From the NCBI GenBank assembly GCA_026119855.1, contig JAOWBW010000191.1, positions 1,364,001 to 1,428,000 on the forward strand: a DNA stretch of 64,000 bases, given 5' to 3'. This document shows positions 41,994 through 53,301 of the stretch, one piece after another. How positions within the stretch are numbered: position 1 is the first letter of the stretch; every line of letters starts with the position of its first letter. The translations under genes and the position numbers were made by a program. The notes below the pieces were generated by a model. That model was given only the letters and a program-made list of their open reading frames with translations. It ran no database searches and was not told the DNA's origin. The DNA comes from Campanula takesimana (taxonomy: Eukaryota > Streptophyta > Magnoliopsida > Asterales > Campanulaceae).

Positions 41994-42373
41994 TACCCCC
42001 GAGAGATTGCATTTAGAATGGACCACTTGTTAGGATTTTAATGTTTTAAGTCTTTTAGTAGCCCAACATTTCCGTTGTAATGATAAAGATGATTTAGTGA
42101 ATGAAGAAAAAATTGCATCTTGTTAATTTGAAATGATTTGGGTATTTGTTTATGTTTTAGACCGCACCCGAAGGTTGCCTACGTTCCTCTAGTGTAGAGG
42201 CTCAGGTCTCCGTAGTTCAAACAAACGAAGACCATTTTTTTTTCTTTTTTTTTTCTTGTGTGCACCCTGTTTTTTGCCTAGACCGCCCTTGCGGGATTTC
42301 AATCTAGCGGGCTTCTTTTTTGCACGTGCTCTAATTTTTGCCTAGGCCGCCCTTGCGGGTTTTCAACCTAGCG

Positions 42374-42407
<34 letters not shown>

Positions 42408-42418
42408 GTCTTCGTTTA
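41994..42418. other. Convergent 3' region between PMD ORF and pol
   Basis: No ORF. It holds two long T runs (42,237-42,256 and 42,377-42,404) and two copies of GACCGCCCTTGCGGG/GGCCGCCCTTGCGGGTTTTC about 65 bp apart. The PMD and pol frames run toward each other here, so their transcripts would overlap or end in this stretch. Confidence 0.5.
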
Positions 42419-43861
42419 TTAGACGTAAAACCTCTTCAATTTGTCGAGGTTGACCTCCTTTGGTAGTTGATCTCCGTTTAAGTCCACGAGTCGGACTGCA
42501 CCGCCGCTTAGTATCTTCTTGACTACGTACGGACCAATCCATCGGGGTCCCCATTTTCCAAGGGGGTTCATGGCATTAGGAGGGTGTTGTCTTAGGACCA
42601 AATCTCCCACACTGATGTTTCGGGGCTTCACCTATTTGTTGAAAGCCCTGGACATTCTTTGTTGATAGGACCTCGCACGTTCGATCGCTCTTAGACTTCT
42701 CTCGTCGAGTAGGGCTAGCTGTTTATATCGACTTTGCATCCAATCGACTTCATTGACTTGGTTCTCGAGGAGGACCTGCAGGGACGGAACTTCGAGCTCT
42801 ATTGGTAGCACAGCTTCGGAACCATATACCAGTGCATAAGGAGTTTCTCCAGTCGCTGTCCGTATTGACATGCGGTAGCCCCATAATGCTAGAGGTAACT
42901 TTTCGGGCCAATCCCTTCCAGTGGAGGCCATTCTCTTCACAATGGTCTCGATTATCTTATTAGCTGCCTCGACCGCGCCGTTTGCTTGAGGGCGGTATGG
43001 AGATGACTTGTGCTTAGTAATCTTGTATTCTACCAGGAGTGCGTCCATCTCTTTCTCGAAGTGAGACCCGTTGTCTGAGATGATCAACAGAGGAACGCCG
43101 TATCGGCACATGATGTGGGTTTTCACGAATTCGGCCACTTTCTTGGTGTTGAGAACTTGATAAGCCTGTGCTTCGACCCATTTTGTAAAATAGTCCACGG
43201 CTACTAGGACAAAAGATTGCCCGTTGCTTCCAGTAGGGTGAACTTTGCCGATAATGTCTATGCCCCAACAAGAGAAAGGCCAAGGCGTGGTCATGTTGTA
43301 AAGCTGTGAGGGTGGAGCGTGCTGTAGATTGGCATGGAATTGGCATTTGGCGCACCTCTTGATTTTCTCGATGCAGTCCCTTTCCATGGTACTCCAATAA
43401 TAACCCATGCGGAGTATCTTCTTGGCCAACATAAACCCGTTCATGTGAGGCCCACATTCACCTTCGTGGATCTCATGCATTATTTCTAGAGCTTCGGTCT
43501 CATTTGCACATAGGAGATTGATCCCCTCGTGGTGTCTTTTGTAGACTCGGTCCCCAATTAGTACATATCGGGAGGCTAATCTTTGCAATGCCATTTGAGA
43601 CTTCTTATTGCTGTTCTCGGGATAAGTACCATCCTTGAGGAAATTCATGATATATGCGTACCACGGGGATTTTGCTTGGACTTCGTTGATCTCAATACTC
43701 ATGCGGTATGCCGGACTGTTTCGTTGGGAAATTTTGAAGGGCTTCACCATTTTACCCTCAGGCATTTCGACCAGTGAAGCGATGGTGGCTAGTGCATCAG
43801 CAAAACGGTTCTTGTCCCTTGGCAGGTAATTGAAGGTGATTTCTTGAAATTGTTCAACCAA
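42419..43861 (-). pseudogene. Tat-PMD integrase
   Basis: The frame 43861-42632 starts in the linker after the second RNase H. It holds the HHCC zinc finger (HEIHEGECGPHMNG ... CIEKIKRCAKCQFH) and the DDE core (WGIDIIGKV first D; IISDNGSHF second D; RPQANGAVEAANKIIE the E). The C-terminal part is SYQQRMSRAFNK, a stop at 42632, then PRNISVGDLVLRQHPPNAM to the final stop at 42419. Catalytic residues are preserved; one in-frame stop separates the last 70 residues. Integrase would insert the cDNA into host chromatin, but upstream lesions prevent expression from this copy. Confidence 0.85.
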
Positions 43862-43873
43862 CTCCTCGAGATG

Positions 43874-44215
43874 TTAACCATACCGTTGCAGGGTCGAGTC
43901 TTGAATCTTCCATTTTCCAGATGTCTGATTGATGATGAGCAAGGAATCACCGAATACTTCTAAACTTGTGACATTTCTCTCGAGGGCTGCTTCGAGCCCC
44001 GCTATGCAAGCTTCGTACTCAGCTATGTTGTTAGTGGCTTCAAATTCGAGGCGGATGGCGATTGGAGTATACATGTCCTTTGGATCAACGAGTAACATCC
44101 CTATGCCATATCCATGCTTATTGGTTGCGCCATCGAAAAAAAGTTGCCACTTATTTTCCTTTGTTGTAGCGCAAATTAAATGCTCGTCGGGGAACTGTAC
44201 ATCTTCCCCCTTCAC
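43874..44215 (-). pseudogene. Tat-PMD second (archaeal-type) RNase H
   Basis: WQLFFDGATNKHGYGIGMLL (first catalytic D), LEFEATNNIAEYEACIAGLE (E) and LEVFGDSLLIINQ (D) form an RNase H fold of the type acquired by Tat elements in addition to their own. Degradation of the RNA strand during reverse transcription is the known role. A stop separates it from RT at 44,237 and another from integrase at about 43,873. Confidence 0.85.
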
Positions 44216-44239
44216 CTCGTCACACGGAAATTCAGCAAG

Positions 44240-45665
44240 CTAATCACTGATCACCTTCCCCCTGATGGATTTGAGTGTGACGTAAGTGATATCGTAGCCG
44301 GCTAGCATGAAATACCATTTGGCTATTCTTGTTGACATGAAAGGCTTCTCGAAGATGTAGCGGAGCGGGTCCACTTTTGCTACCAACTTGATTGGGAAGG
44401 CCTCCATGTAATTCTTAAGCTTTTGAGTAACCCAAACCAATGCAGCACAAGACTTCTCTAAGACAGAGTAGTTCTTTTCAGTTCCTTGAAACCGTCGGCT
44501 GACAAAGTAGATGGAATTCTCCTTTGTGGAGTCTCGTTGTTCTTGTGCTAACATAGCCCCTAGGGCTTCATTATTGACAGTGAGATAGAGCAAGAGAGGA
44601 TTCTCTTCGTGTGGTGGAACCAAAACTGGAGGGCATGTCAAGTAATGCTTCACTTGGTCGAAGGCTTCTTGGCACGCATCGGTCCATTCTAGAGCCACAT
44701 TCTTTTTGAGTAGCTTGAAGATTGGCTCACACATGGAAGTGAGTTGGTGCACAAACCGACTGATGTATTGAAGTCTGCCCATGAAACCTTTGATTTCTTT
44801 CTGCGTCCTTGGGGGAGGCATGTCAATGATTGCCTTGATCTTGGAGGGATCGGCTTCAATTCCTCTTTCAGTGACCATGTAACCAAGAACCTTTCCTCTG
44901 ATGACCCCAAAAGTGCACTTTGCGGGATTGAGTCTCATCTTGTGTTGTCGAAGCCTTTCAAAGAATTTGCGAAGATCGATCAAATGTTGACCATCGTTCC
45001 CTTCGATAGACCTCGATCTCTTTATGAATCATATCGTGGAATAGATCCGTAACAGCCCTCTGGTAGGTAGCCCCAGTGTTCCTTAGTCCGAACGGCATGA
45101 CTGTGTAGCAGAAAGTGCCCCACGGAGTCGTGAAAGCTGTCTTGTGTTGATCTTCTTCAAACATGAGGATCTGATTCTAACCAGCAAAACCGTCCACAAA
45201 TGAGCGGACTTCATAGTTGGCAGTTGAATCAATGAGCATGTCGATGTTTGGTAGTGGAAAATCATCTTTCGGGGAAGCTTTGTTCAAATCCCGAAAGTCC
45301 ACACAAACTCGAACCTTGCCGTTTGCCTTTCTGACTGTCACAATGTTGGCTAGCCAAGTTGGATACTCAATGACTTTGATGAAACCCACACTGATGAGCT
45401 TTTCAATCTCTTCTTTGACTTGTAGAGACCATTCTGGCTTGATCTTTCTGAGTTTCTGCTTTACTGGCTTGGCGTCCTCTCTGATCGGAATTCTGTGCTC
45501 TGCGACCTTTCTGTCCAAACCCGGCATGTCTTTGTATGACCATGCGAATACATCCACAAATTCTCTGAGCAGTGTAGTCAGTTTGTCTTTGTCTTCCCCC
45601 TTGAAGAAGCTGCCGATCTTCATTTCTTTCGGCTCTTCGTCGGTACCCAGATTAACAGCATGCAA
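44240..45665 (-). pseudogene. Tat-PMD reverse transcriptase and first RNase H
   Basis: 45665-45177 holds the RT fingers and palm start (YPTWLANIVTVRKANGKVRV, CVDFRDLNKASPKDDFPLP). A Tyr-to-stop change follows (AG*NQIL). 45164-44958 continues TTPWGTFCYTVMPFGLRNTG. Exactly where YVDD is expected, the reading goes VY and then jumps (junction at 45005/45006): the catalytic aspartates are deleted and the frame shifts. 44983-44240 carries the thumb (LNPAKCTFGVIRGKVLGYMV) and the original gypsy RNase H (LLLYLTVNNEALGAMLAQEQ, KNYSVLEKSCAALVWV). The RT is therefore dead. Confidence 0.85.
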
Positions 45666-45748
45666 TTCCTCATCAGCCCCTGGACCATTTTCACCATGAC
45701 AACGAACCTGTTGAGCTAGTTCATTTAGGTATGTTAAGTTTTCGTGGT

Positions 45749-46237
45749 CTATTTCATCATAATTTGAATCGTTATTAACTTGTTCATTAGTTTGTTATTA
45801 GTTAATTCATCATTTATGATGTTTGCAATCTCGGGGTACTCAGAAATATCAAATTTTTCATTAGCAAAGAAAGGAAACACACGCTTGACTATTGCCTCCA
45901 TATCCTCTTGGGTGAGGGCGTTAGAAACACTCTCGGACTCGAAAGTAAGTGTGAGCCGCTCTTCCTTTGTTGTTGTACGGCGTATGAAACCCATTTCTCG
46001 GATCAAGAAATCCTCGGATACTAAGGGCCCCTTCGTTGAATACCAGTTGTTGATTGGCTCGGAGCTTGGCTGAATCTCGCTAATAGATGGGCTCTCCATT
46101 TCTGTGTTATCGGAGATGGCGTTGACTTGACAATTGTCCATGATGGAAATTCTTCGAACATGGAGGCTAGATCGGATAGTTCTTCCCCCACGGTAACCTC
46201 TACCTCGGACTCTATAGTCACTTTCTTGTCCCACCAC
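45749..46237 (-). pseudogene. Tat-PMD region between protease and RT
   Basis: A second minus frame overlaps the end of the gag-protease ORF, which indicates a frameshift near 46,140. It reads MDNCQVNAISDNTEMESPSI and SEYPEIANIINDELTNNKL, a usual variable acidic linker of Tat polyproteins. The connection to RT at 45,665 is broken by stops. Confidence 0.6.
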
Positions 46238-48639
46238 TCTCGGGGTGACATTGGAGTAGGTTCTCTTTCTTGTGCCGGTATTTCACAATCGGTGAAGATC
46301 TCGAGACCGGGCTTTCTGACGCCCTTGTCGTTAACCCATGGTTCGGGAAAGATCATGTACGGAACATCTTCCCCTTGGCGAACAAAATAACCGTTTAGTG
46401 TGTTGCGGTAGGGTTTCAAGTCAGGGATTTCATATTGTCGACCTTCTTTGCGAGCTTGGGTCCTTTGATTCTTGACTGCTTGCTCGTACTTCAAGTCATC
46501 CTTGGTAGGTTCGTATCCTAGACCAAATTTGTTCTTGACAAAAGGAACTTCCACGGGGTGTAATATCCCTTGTTGATGCTTCCCCAGGCCAAGACCGGGA
46601 AAGTGATTCATGTTCCTCATCATGCGGAGGACTTTAGGATTGCCGGGGGCCCATTGTCTGTTTCCCCCTTCTCTGTCAATGGTGTTGACGCCGGAGAGAG
46701 TGGCATCTTCTATCCCATGTTGGACTTGGTGAACGGGTTGTCCCCCATTTCTGTGGACGGTGACATTCTCGGCCATGATAGTGACTATCTCGTCCCCATT
46801 TCTGATCTTGACACACTGATGGAGAGTGGAAGGTACCGCATTGGAACTGTGGATCCAAGGTCGGCCCAGAAGTAGGTTGAATGAAGCAGGGACATCAAGT
46901 ACTTGGAATGGGACGGACATGATCATGCTTCCAAATTCGATATCAACTTCTAACATTCCCATGACTGTACGGGCAGTGCTGTCGTACCCTCTAATGACTT
47001 GGGCGGAGGGTCGTAAAACGGAGCTTTTGAGCCTCAGTATGCCCATGACTCGGCTTGGCATTAAGTTGAGTGCGGAACCACCATCTACTAGAACTCTTGA
47101 GATGGGTCTCCCCCTTGCCCTTACTTTGAGGTAGATGGCTTCATTGTGTTCGGACCCAAATGGCGGGAGGTCCATGTCGGCGAAAGTGATGACATTGTCA
47201 AAGTGAATGTGACCTATCATTGCTGTGAGGTCCTCGGGAGTCGTGTCGGAAGAGACTGATATGTCATCCAAGTTCTTAATGATGAGGTCTCGGTGTTTCT
47301 TTGATGATGCAATAAGGTCCCAGATGGATATGTTGGCTTGCGTCTTCTTGAGTTGTGTTAACAAAGGATCTTCGGGTATGTCGCGTGCTTGCGATCTTTG
47401 AGAAGAGGTGCTGGTTGCTGCAGTATTGGGAGGGATTGTACTCGTTGTTACTCGGCTACTGCGAGTGAGCACATTCACGGTCCCTTGTAGCTTCTTCTTC
47501 CTATTCTCTAAGACTTCCCTCATAATCTCATCATAAGTCACAACATAACAAGAATTATCAAGTTTATTTATATCATCGGAGCCCTCATTCACAATTGGGA
47601 TCGAATGAGTGGTTCCTTCAAACTCTCCTACCTCTATTACATTGACACCACCCTCATTAGGGATTATGAATTCCTTCTTGTCTATGAGGTCTTGGATGGT
47701 GTTGCGGATGGAGAAGCAATCCTCGGTGAGGTGGCCGGTGCATTGATGGTAGTCACACCATTTGTGGTGAGCATGATTGGGACGGAGCGGTTGTGGTTGC
47801 TTGTACCCTTGAAGAGGGGTGATTTGTCCCTTGGCCTTTAGAGCTTCATAAGCCTCGGTGATGGTCATGCCGTTGAGAGGAGCGTAGACGCGGTCGTTTT
47901 GGAACCGCTTGCCTTGTGGTGGGGGAACCTTCTTGTAATTCCCCTTGTCAGTAGTAACGGCATTGACAGAAGCCTCTTTGTTTGAACTAGAGGCGGCCTT
48001 GTATCGGTAGGTAGGAGTGGCCTTTTTAATCTCCTTGAGCAAGTCATCCATGCGTACCCCCGCCTCATACATTTGGGAGAAGTCGGAGTAGCAAGCCCCA
48101 CTTAGGTGGGTGCGGAGATCAATCTTGAGACATTTGAGAAAGATGTCCATTTGCTCTTTTGTGTTCGGCCTCTCAACAATTTCAGAGAGTTTGTCATTCC
48201 ATCTCCTTGTGAAGTCAATGAAGGACTCGTTGTCTCTTTGAGAGGTATTCTCGAGCTCTTTCCTTGTGGGCCGGTGAGTGATGTTTCCTTGATATTGATT
48301 CTTGAAGGCACGCATAGCGGCATCCCAATCAAGGCGGACAGTGAGCGGGAGAGTTGCATACCAATCCTTTGCCGCCCCCTCGAGGGTGAGAGGAAAGCAT
48401 TGAGCCATAACTTTTGGGGAGACCTTCTTCGGAACCATAGCCCAAATGTAAGTCTCGATGTGGGCCATCGGGCATGAGTTGCCCTTAAATTTGCTAATGT
48501 CGGGCATCTTGAATTTGTCGGGAAGAGCGGCCATCGTGCTCATGAGGATGGATGACTGATAAAGGCTTGTGTTGGAGCCTTTTCCCATGTTGAGGCCGTC
48601 GAATTTCTGATCAATGTAGGCCATGATGGAATCGACCAT
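46021..48639 (-). CDS. gag-pro: Tat-PMD gag and aspartic protease (872-aa frame)
   Basis: Residues about 40-200 form the capsid domain (LPDKFKMPDISKFKGNSCPM, LTLEGAAKDWYATLPL, LENTSQRDNESFIDFTRRWN). A CCHC-like knuckle of Tat type, CDYHQCTGHLTEDC, lies near residue 295. The protease is near residues 510-640: ISRVLVDGGSALNLMPSRV with D-G-G in place of D-S/T-G (normal for this group), then FNLLLGRPWIHSSNAVPSTL. The tail is basic and then glycine-rich. The true gag start lies upstream in the 49102-48611 frame; the poly-C run at 48,668-48,674 explains the shift. This long open stretch is the best preserved part of the element. Confidence 0.85.
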   Translation of the reverse strand: MVDSIMAYIDQKFDGLNMGKGSNTSLYQSSILMSTMAALPDKFKMPDISKFKGNSCPMAHIETYIWAMVPKKVSPKVMAQCFPLTLEGAAKDWYATLPLTVRLDWDAAMRAFKNQYQGNITHRPTRKELENTSQRDNESFIDFTRRWNDKLSEIVERPNTKEQMDIFLKCLKIDLRTHLSGACYSDFSQMYEAGVRMDDLLKEIKKATPTYRYKAASSSNKEASVNAVTTDKGNYKKVPPPQGKRFQNDRVYAPLNGMTITEAYEALKAKGQITPLQGYKQPQPLRPNHAHHKWCDYHQCTGHLTEDCFSIRNTIQDLIDKKEFIIPNEGGVNVIEVGEFEGTTHSIPIVNEGSDDINKLDNSCYVVTYDEIMREVLENRKKKLQGTVNVLTRSSRVTTSTIPPNTAATSTSSQRSQARDIPEDPLLTQLKKTQANISIWDLIASSKKHRDLIIKNLDDISVSSDTTPEDLTAMIGHIHFDNVITFADMDLPPFGSEHNEAIYLKVRARGRPISRVLVDGGSALNLMPSRVMGILRLKSSVLRPSAQVIRGYDSTARTVMGMLEVDIEFGSMIMSVPFQVLDVPASFNLLLGRPWIHSSNAVPSTLHQCVKIRNGDEIVTIMAENVTVHRNGGQPVHQVQHGIEDATLSGVNTIDREGGNRQWAPGNPKVLRMMRNMNHFPGLGLGKHQQGILHPVEVPFVKNKFGLGYEPTKDDLKYEQAVKNQRTQARKEGRQYEIPDLKPYRNTLNGYFVRQGEDVPYMIFPEPWVNDKGVRKPGLEIFTDCEIPAQEREPTPMSPREWWDKKVTIESEVEVTVGEELSDLASMFEEFPSWTIVKSTPSPITQKWRAHLLARFSQAPSQSTTGIQRRGP

Positions 48640-49102
48640 TTAGGGGTCGTTGTTGTCGGTGCTTGGTCCCCCCCACTTTTTTGGTACGGGCACTGACATA
48701 TGGGCTTTCAAACAAACCCTTGGTCCACTCGGATTCCTCGTTGTCATTAACCCCCTTGTTCTTGGAGAGTTTGAGGAGCTTGGCTTTCAGTTGGTCAACC
48801 TCGGCCTCGTGGGCCTCCCTTTGACTGTCGACATGAGCTTGCCACAAGGCTTCTTTGGTTTGAGCCTCGTTGTTGAGAGTGGTGATTTGTTGTTGGAGTG
48901 TTTGAACCATGGCAGAAAGCTGTTCGAGAGTCATGGCGTTGTTGGTGTTGGAGTCGCCGGCTATTGATGATGTAGAAGCTGTTGGAGTGATCGGTTCACG
49001 GACAAGCCTGTTGGATGAATCTCTGTAGATGCGGAGAGTACAAATCGAACCTATAATTGGAGAAGTAGCCCTTGTCAGTCTCGGTTCACACTTTCGGTCC
49101 AT
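48611..49102 (-). pseudogene. gag: Tat-PMD gag N-terminus, shifted frame
   Basis: The 163-aa frame starts MDRKCEPRLTRATSP and holds a coiled-coil-like stretch (LEQLSAMVQTLQQQITTLNN). It runs past a C7 homopolymer into an unrelated tail, overlapping the downstream gag frame by 29 bases. A single-base change in the homopolymer probably separated them. N-terminal coiled coils are common in Tat gags. Confidence 0.65.
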
Positions 49103-50279
49103 GAGGAGGTTGAGAACACACAGTTAGGCACACGACTCGAACCACATAAGAAAAAGACTCTTTTTTTTTTATAAGTCGGAGGGAATGGATCCCTTTTGGG
49201 GTTTCTAAGAAGATAATGGAATCGTCACACTAGTATATAGACCATCTCGCGGTCCCATATACTCATCGGATTCCATCACGTTTGTGAATCCTACATGTAT
49301 CGGGATTAAACTAAATTAATGTAGTAAAGCATACATGCGGGGACGGATCTTTTTATTTTCGTCCAAAATAACCACTTTTGGGGACGGATTTTAATTGCGT
49401 CCGTTTCAACAAGTTGGCATGTATGTTTTGAAGACATTAGTTTAGGGAAATCTCGGTACATGGAAACCGACTTGAGTCACGGAGTGTTGGACCCTAACTA
49501 GAATTGTGTGGTTTGTGCTCAGCTTGAATATGAGGCTTAAAGGTCACCCCCGGTATGTAGTCATGAACTACGCCACGGGCTGAGGTTTACCACTTCCAAA
49601 GAGCCAAGGTCGAGTGGAGCTTGAAACTTTCTAGGACGGGCCTCGACGAGTTTGGGGTTGGACTAGTGCGACTCGATAGTGAGCAGTTGATAGGAATTGT
49701 GCGCGTAGTGTGAGGTCCATCATGTGACAAAATTTTTATTTTATTTTTTTTTTGAAAAGAAAATAAAAAAACACATAAGCACGTATATTACAACTCCCGA
49801 ATCACCCGTGTGACCGGTAAATAAAAACATAAAATTAAACAGTCCAAGGGTTCAATTCTGTTCTGATGCAGGCAACTGTGCCCACACCCCACTATTCTGT
49901 CCAGTCACTGAAACCTGTTCTTGCCCTGGAAATTGGCCCAGAAGCGCGTGCCTCGGGCTAGTGTTGTGGGAAGCGCGCGACTGGCGCATAGAAACTGGGA
50001 AGCGCCCGCTTCTGGGCTCACCTGTCAGATTATCAGAAACTTATGGACTCAGGGGATTTCCCTGGTCCTGATTGTGTGATGGAACCCCTGCAATGTTTGT
50101 CAGCACGAAATAGTAGGAAGAATAGGAAGAACACGCGGAAGGCGGGCGATTCTGGAATTTGACTCGGGACGCGCGCGCTTTGGACCATGAAGGTCCAAGG
50201 CGCGCGTTTCCCATGTCAATTTCCAGAATGCCCAGAAAAGTGAATTATGAACAGAAACACAAGTTTAACCCTCAAGCAA
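49103..50279 (-). other. Tat-PMD 5' leader
   Basis: 1.18 kb without ORF between PBS and gag. It contains GCGCGCGA/GCGCCCGC-type motifs at 49,942-50,005 and 50,142-50,207 (for example GGGACGCGCGCGCTTTGG), echoing those in the LTR. A pair GGGGACGGAT / GGGGACGGATTTTAATTGCG lies at 49,338-49,400. Confidence 0.6.
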
Positions 50280-50298
50280 TCCCCAGCGGAGTCGCCAC
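50280..50298 (-). other. Tat-PMD primer binding site
   Basis: The minus strand reads GTGGCGACTCCGCTGGGGA right after the LTR end ...TATCTACA. The same type of PBS occurs at 62,026 in the second Tat element. Elements of this group use a PBS other than initiator tRNA-Met; I believe tRNA-Arg is the reported primer but cannot check. Confidence 0.75.
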
Positions 50299-51308
50299 TG
50301 TAGATACCCCGGGGGCGGGGCCACGGCTTTAGGCTCGAGCGCGTGAGTCACCCTAGGATGTCTAATTGATGTTTTAAGAGTCGCCACCCACGTTTTTGAG
50401 GAACGTAAGAAAACCTAATGTTTATGAGCCTAAGTTTTATTTATAAAAACAGAGATTCTTTGGGATGAGGGGTTCGGGGGTTAGGTTACGAAATGGGAAG
50501 TACTTAAACACCCATTTCGCCCGAGCAAAGTCGGTCTTGTTTGTTCATAATTCACTTTTTAAGATAAATGTGTTCTTCCTATTAAAATGATGATAAAAAG
50601 GGGTTTTAGAGTTTGAAATGTAGGGAGATGACTCCTAGGCCAATTCAATGTAATGAAAGGACCGTTGGTGTCATGTCCCAAATGGTTTTGGGTGATTGCA
50701 CATTTGATTTGAAGAAGAAGAAGAAGAAGAAGAAGAAGGAGAGGAGAAATGTTTAAGACCTTTACCTATAGTATCCTTCAAAAAGAATCTCTTGTGAAGC
50801 CTTGAAGAAGAGATTGAATACTTTGTTGAAGAAGTCCCAAGAAAAGTCTATGAAATAAATGAGTAAAAAGGTTTGAAAGTAATGATTTTTCCAAGTCCTC
50901 CTCCAATGATGGATTGGAGGGGTTTTTATAGTTGAAATGTGACTGTTTTTGGAGCCAAACGGAGTCTCCAAGAAATCTTTCCCGGGCAAAATCATGTATA
51001 ATGAGAAAGGGAGAGATTCTTGGGCAGAATCTGTAACTGACACGCCCCAGAAGCGCGCGCATCCCACCTAGGCGGAGGAAGGCGCGCGCGTCTGGCCTCA
51101 AGGAGCGGAGGCGCGCGACTCTGAGAAGCAATTTCTGACAGAATGGACTAGAAAGTTAGAACTGTTATTCAGTTTAGCCGCGGGACTTAACGGAGTCCGT
51201 CTGGAACTTAACCAAAGTAACAGAAACTAACAGGAAACACTTAAAAGAGGGAGAAACACAAAATCAAGTGTGCAATCGGGGTGAGCGGTCCAAGGCGGGG
51301 TGTCTACA
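50299..51308 (-). repeat. Tat-PMD 5' LTR
   Basis: 1010 bp, TGTAGATACC to GTGTCTACA, with the GAA microsatellite shorter than in the partner. A CGCGCG cluster lies at 51,050-51,115, and a PBS-like AAGAGTCGCCACCCA at 50376-50390. Confidence 0.9.
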
Positions 51309-51313
51309 CAATT

Positions 51314-51527
51314 ACCCATAAGTTTAATTGTATCCCATACACCATAATCATCATATGATTATCTATTAAACTTATACTAATAATTAATCATAGTTATCAG
51401 GGATGGGGATTATTATAATAAACATGCAAAGGATATAATAATCAAACATTCAATATCTTTATTAAAACATAATCAATAGATAACATTAATCGTTCACATA
51501 ACGTGCCTAGAGCATACAACACCAACA
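51314..51527 (-). repeat. Copia-C 3' LTR, piece 3
   Basis: Matches 58,234-58,447 and ends ACAACACCAACA. It is followed by ATCTCCCACTTGT, the complement of the copia-C polypurine tract. Confidence 0.9.
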
Positions 51528-51547
51528 ATCTCCCACTTGTACTAGGC

Positions 51548-52198
51548 CTAATTAATGTATCGAATACCCATAGACCTAACATGACCATCATGCTTTCCTT
51601 GCAGAAGACCCTTTGTCAATGGGTCGGCAATGTTATCATCAGTCGGTACTCTGCATATATTCACGTCTCCTCTATCAACGATCTCTCGAATGATATGAAA
51701 ACGCCTAAGTATGTGTTTGGATTTCTGATGTGATCTAGGTTCCTTTGCTTGAGCAATAGCACCATTATTATCACAATAAAGGTCTATTGGATTAGCAATG
51801 CTAGGAACCACTTCTAGTTCGCCAATGAACTTCTTGATCCAAACAGTCTCTTTTGCAGCATCGGATGCAGCAATATACTCAGCTTCAGTTGTAGAATCTG
51901 CGACGGTACTTTGCTTAGAACTCTTCCAGCTAACAGCACCTCCATTAAGCACAAATACAAATCTAGATTGCGATCTTGAATAATCCTTGTCGGTTTGGAA
52001 GCTTGCATCTGTGTAACCACTTACAACAAGATCATCTTCCATACCTCCATACACCAAGAACGAATCTTTAGTCCTTTGCAAGTACTTAAGAATCGTCTTG
52101 ACTGCAATCCAGTGACTTTTACCAGGATCTGATTGGTATCTGCTCGTCATGCTCAAAGCATACGGGACATCGGGTCTAGTATATATCATGGCATACAT
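51548..52198 (-). pseudogene. Copia-C RNase H
   Basis: The frame reads MIYTRPDVPYALSMTSRYQS, YTDASFQTDKDYSRSQSRFV (catalytic D), WKSSKQSTVADSTTEAEYIA (E) and ADPLTKGLLQGKHDGHV near the C-terminus. It is complete within the domain and ends normally just before the polypurine tract. A frameshift near 52,200 separates it from RT. Confidence 0.9.
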
Positions 52199-52199
52199 G

Positions 52200-53250
52200 A
52201 TTGATCAAATTGCAGAAGAATATGGAATTCCAATCATTTTCTCACGCTCATCAGTTGTCTTAGGACACTGATTCTTGCTTAGAGTTATGCCATGGCCTAC
52301 TGCAAATTTACTCTTTTAGAGTTTTCCATGCGGAATCACTTAAGAACTTTGTCAATGTATGTATCTTGACTTAAACCAATCAGTTTCTTAGATCTATCAC
52401 GATAGATCCTTATGCCAAGGATATAAGCGGCTTCTCCCATATCTTTCATTGAGAAACACTTTCCTAACCAAGTCTTTACAGAATGCAGTGCAAGAATGTT
52501 GTTTCCCATGAGCAATATGTCATGAACATATAGTACTAGAAATAATACTATGCTCCCACTAATCTTCTTGTATACACAAGGTTCATCTTCTTTCTTGATG
52601 AAGCCAAACTCTTTGACCGATTCATCAAATCAAAGATTCCAACTCCTAGAGGCTTGCATCAATCTATAGATGGATCTTTGCAACTTGCATACTTTGTTAG
52701 AATTTTCTGGAATTACAAAACCTTCAGGTTGTGTCATATAAACATCCTCAAGTAAGTTCCCGTTAAGGAACGCTGTTTTGACATCCATTTTCCATATCTT
52801 ATAGTCAAAATATGCGGCTATGGCAATTAAAATTCTTATAGATTTGATCATTGCTACGGGTGAAAAGGTTTCATCATAGTCAATACCATGAATCTGTCTA
52901 TAGCCTTTTGCTACAAGTCTAGCTTTATAAGTATGCACCTTTCCATCCATGTCAGTTTTCTTTTTGAAAACCCACTTGCATCCTATGGTTTTTACACCTT
53001 CGGGCGCATCAATCAAGTTCCAAACTTGATTATCATACATGGACTTAATTTCAGATTCCATAGCTCCAAGCCATTTATCTGAATCAGGAGCGGACATCGC
53101 TTCTTGATGGGAAGTAGGTTCGTCCGTCATGAGAAATCTATATCTCTCAGGTTCGGATCGCATCCTACCAGTTCTGCGAGGAACTTGAGTACTGTGATTA
53201 GGTTCCACAACTCTTTGTGAAACTTGACCAGATCCAACCATCGGTTCCAT
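52200..53250 (-). pseudogene. Copia-C reverse transcriptase
   Basis: 52630-53250 holds the linker and RT start (WNLIDAPEGVKTIGCKWVFK, YDETFSPVAMIKSIRILIAI, VKTAFLNGNLLEDVYMTQP). A stop follows SRSWN, then the reading goes on to VLYVHDILLMGN near 52,510-52,540 and KCFSMKDMGEAAYILGI. The active site is YVHD where YVDD is expected, a change of a catalytic aspartate, and later stops occur toward 52,300. This copy cannot reverse transcribe. Confidence 0.85.
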
Positions 53251-53301
53251 GTAATTTTCGGGTTCTTGAACCTCTTTAAGACTAATTTTACTCTCACTAG
53301 T

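Larger units (their letters stand above)
37929..51308 (-). mobile_element. Tat-type Ty3/gypsy with dual RNase H and antisense plant-mobile-domain ORF (13.4 kb)
   Basis: LTRs 37929-38946 (1018 bp) and 50299-51308 (1010 bp), TGTAGATACC...GTGTCTACA, are flanked by CAATT (37924-37928, 51309-51313). The PBS next to the right LTR sets minus orientation. The order on the minus strand is gag-protease, RT, RNase H, second archaeal-type RNase H, integrase. Then, before the 3' LTR, come a plus-strand plant-mobile-domain ORF and a 29-bp minisatellite. The second RNase H, large size, long untranslated parts and extra ORF place it in the Tat/Ogre group. About twenty LTR differences by eye (about 98% identity) indicate moderate age. 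RT is inactivated. Confidence 0.9.

Noticed and set aside
49338..49400. GGGGACGGAT pair as a possible transposon end
   Set aside because: No flanking duplication and no inverted partner; kept only as a minor motif in the Tat leader.
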